Assembly: GCF_021347895.1 (NCBI RefSeq)
Contig: NC_067116.1
Span: forward strand, 42,169,628-42,233,627
From: Acanthochromis polyacanthus
Taxonomy: Eukaryota; Chordata; Actinopteri; Pomacentridae
Reading direction: 5' to 3'
Length of the DNA stretch: 64,000 bases
How positions within the stretch are numbered: position 1 is the first letter of the stretch; every line of letters begins with the position of its first letter. The position numbers and the translations under genes were made by a program. Below the pieces are notes generated by a model. The model saw only the letters and a program-made list of their open reading frames with translations, made no database searches and had not been told where the DNA came from. Of the stretch, positions 63,123 to 64,000 are shown in pieces.

Positions 63123-64000
63123 TTAAAGCTAAATATGGCAGAATGGAAAACAGTAAAATCTACAAGGAAGGTACTGAAAACCAAGCAAATGTGTATGAGT
63201 TTAAAATAAACTAACTAAATAACCAGACAGTAATTTGAATAATACCCTGGAGGACAACTATAGTTTCCAGTATATTCAATATTCGATGTCCAATGACTGG
63301 AAATGCTTCTGTTTGACACAGAAAATGGCACTTCTACAGACATATTGGGATAAGAAATAAATGCCCACGGTTCTGGCTGAGCAGTGTGACGACAATTTGT
63401 TCAGTTTTCCGCTGACAGCTGTGATGTGCAGCCAGGACAACGGCTCGAGAGGCTTTGATCCACACTTCAATATGAACCAACATGAATATGGTTAAAATAA
63501 CTGGCAGTTAGTTGGCAGTCGCACCAGCGTGCCAGGTCTGGCTGTACCAGTCTGGCAATTTGAGATCTCTGCAAAATAAGCTCACGTGGGTGATGATTAG
63601 CATTATCAACCTTGGCTGCGAGTCAGTCGGTGCTGTTAGACGTACAGCTGTGGGAGGGAGCACCCAGGAAGGCATCTGCCAACTCTGCCTTCAGCGCTGC
63701 TATTATGCCTGTGAAGATACCAGAGGGCATCCCTACGATGGCCCACAATGCCACTGCATGTGCACACACACTCACTAGTCTCTGTAGGGTCATTTCATCC
63801 TCTGCGTGTGTGTGTGGGTTGTTCATCTGTACTGTCTGTAATTTTGTTATTTCCACAAAACCCAGCCGTGCCTGTCGTTACCTTGGCAGCAGCTAGCAGG
63901 GATCCAAATAAATATGGCTAACACAGAGCTTATCTGCCCGGCTTACTGTAAGACTTACTAAGAGAAACCATAATAGGCGTAGGTAGGCTTCGTACATGAC

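Larger units (their letters stand above)
50240..64000 (-). other. gnaq intron 1 (partial); exon 1 not in window
   Basis: I looked on the minus strand for the conserved exon 1 (ACCLSEE..., RDARRELKLLLLG) and did not find it. The visible 13.8 kb holds a CT-rich tract, a nested hAT/TTAA insertion (53011-54408), a family R repeat, a hAT MITE (59017-59369) and a TTAA element (62588-63122). The remaining sequence shows no gene I can support; its long open frames (for example 51453-51833 in the CT tract) are low-complexity artefacts. A 5' UTR or promoter was not recognised. Confidence 0.75.

Noticed and set aside
50240..64000. gnaq exon 1 within the window
   Set aside because: No minus-strand match to ACCLSEE or RDARRELKLLLLG was found; exon 1 must lie to the right.

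Overview
The window is vertebrate nuclear DNA, most likely from a ray-finned (percomorph-type) fish. Genes are split into short exons with GT-AG introns. Long CA/GT microsatellites are common, and there are many small DNA transposons of types frequent in fish (hAT, Tc1-like, TTAA-target and foldback elements). No bacterial-type operons, rRNA, tRNA or CRISPR arrays were seen. Nearly all long open frames are chance frames in simple repeats or introns. Real coding sequence amounts to nine exons of two genes, both on the minus strand.

Left part (1 to about 28 kb): a Groucho/TLE co-repressor gene, probably tle4. Exon 3 (611-674) and exon 2 (6474-6562) encode the start of the Q domain. The gene continues leftwards out of the window. 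Its first exon was not identified. A CpG-rich, promoter-like block at about 27.25-28.17 kb is the best candidate for its 5' end. The rest is intron or upstream DNA with transposon remnants, a 13-bp minisatellite and possible cis-regulatory blocks.

Middle and right part (about 31-64 kb): the G-protein alpha subunit gene gnaq, read right to left. Exon 2 (50055-50239), exon 3 (47933-48087), two versions of exon 4 (46585-46713 and 45929-46057), exon 5 (40759-40888), exon 6 (36292-36445) and exon 7 with the stop codon (34907-35097) are all intact. Exon lengths are 185, 155, 129, 130, 154 and 191 nt with consistent phases. Exon 1 (136 coding nt are needed for the usual 359 residues) is not in the window, so intron 1 exceeds 13.7 kb. 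The probable 3' UTR lies below 34907 and holds a (CA)42 tract 62 nt after the stop.

The most interesting signal is the tandem pair of exon 4 copies. Both are 129 nt, in the same phase, with intact splice sites and intact switch I residues (R183, T186), but they differ at 9 of 43 residues. This looks like mutually exclusive splicing that would make two Gq alpha isoforms differing at the end of the helical domain, in switch I and in the following strand. Skipping both copies would create an immediate TAG stop. A strong hairpin lies just downstream of the 5' splice site of the upstream copy. TLE and Gq alpha genes also neighbour each other on human 9q21 and 19p13, so the arrangement looks ancestral.
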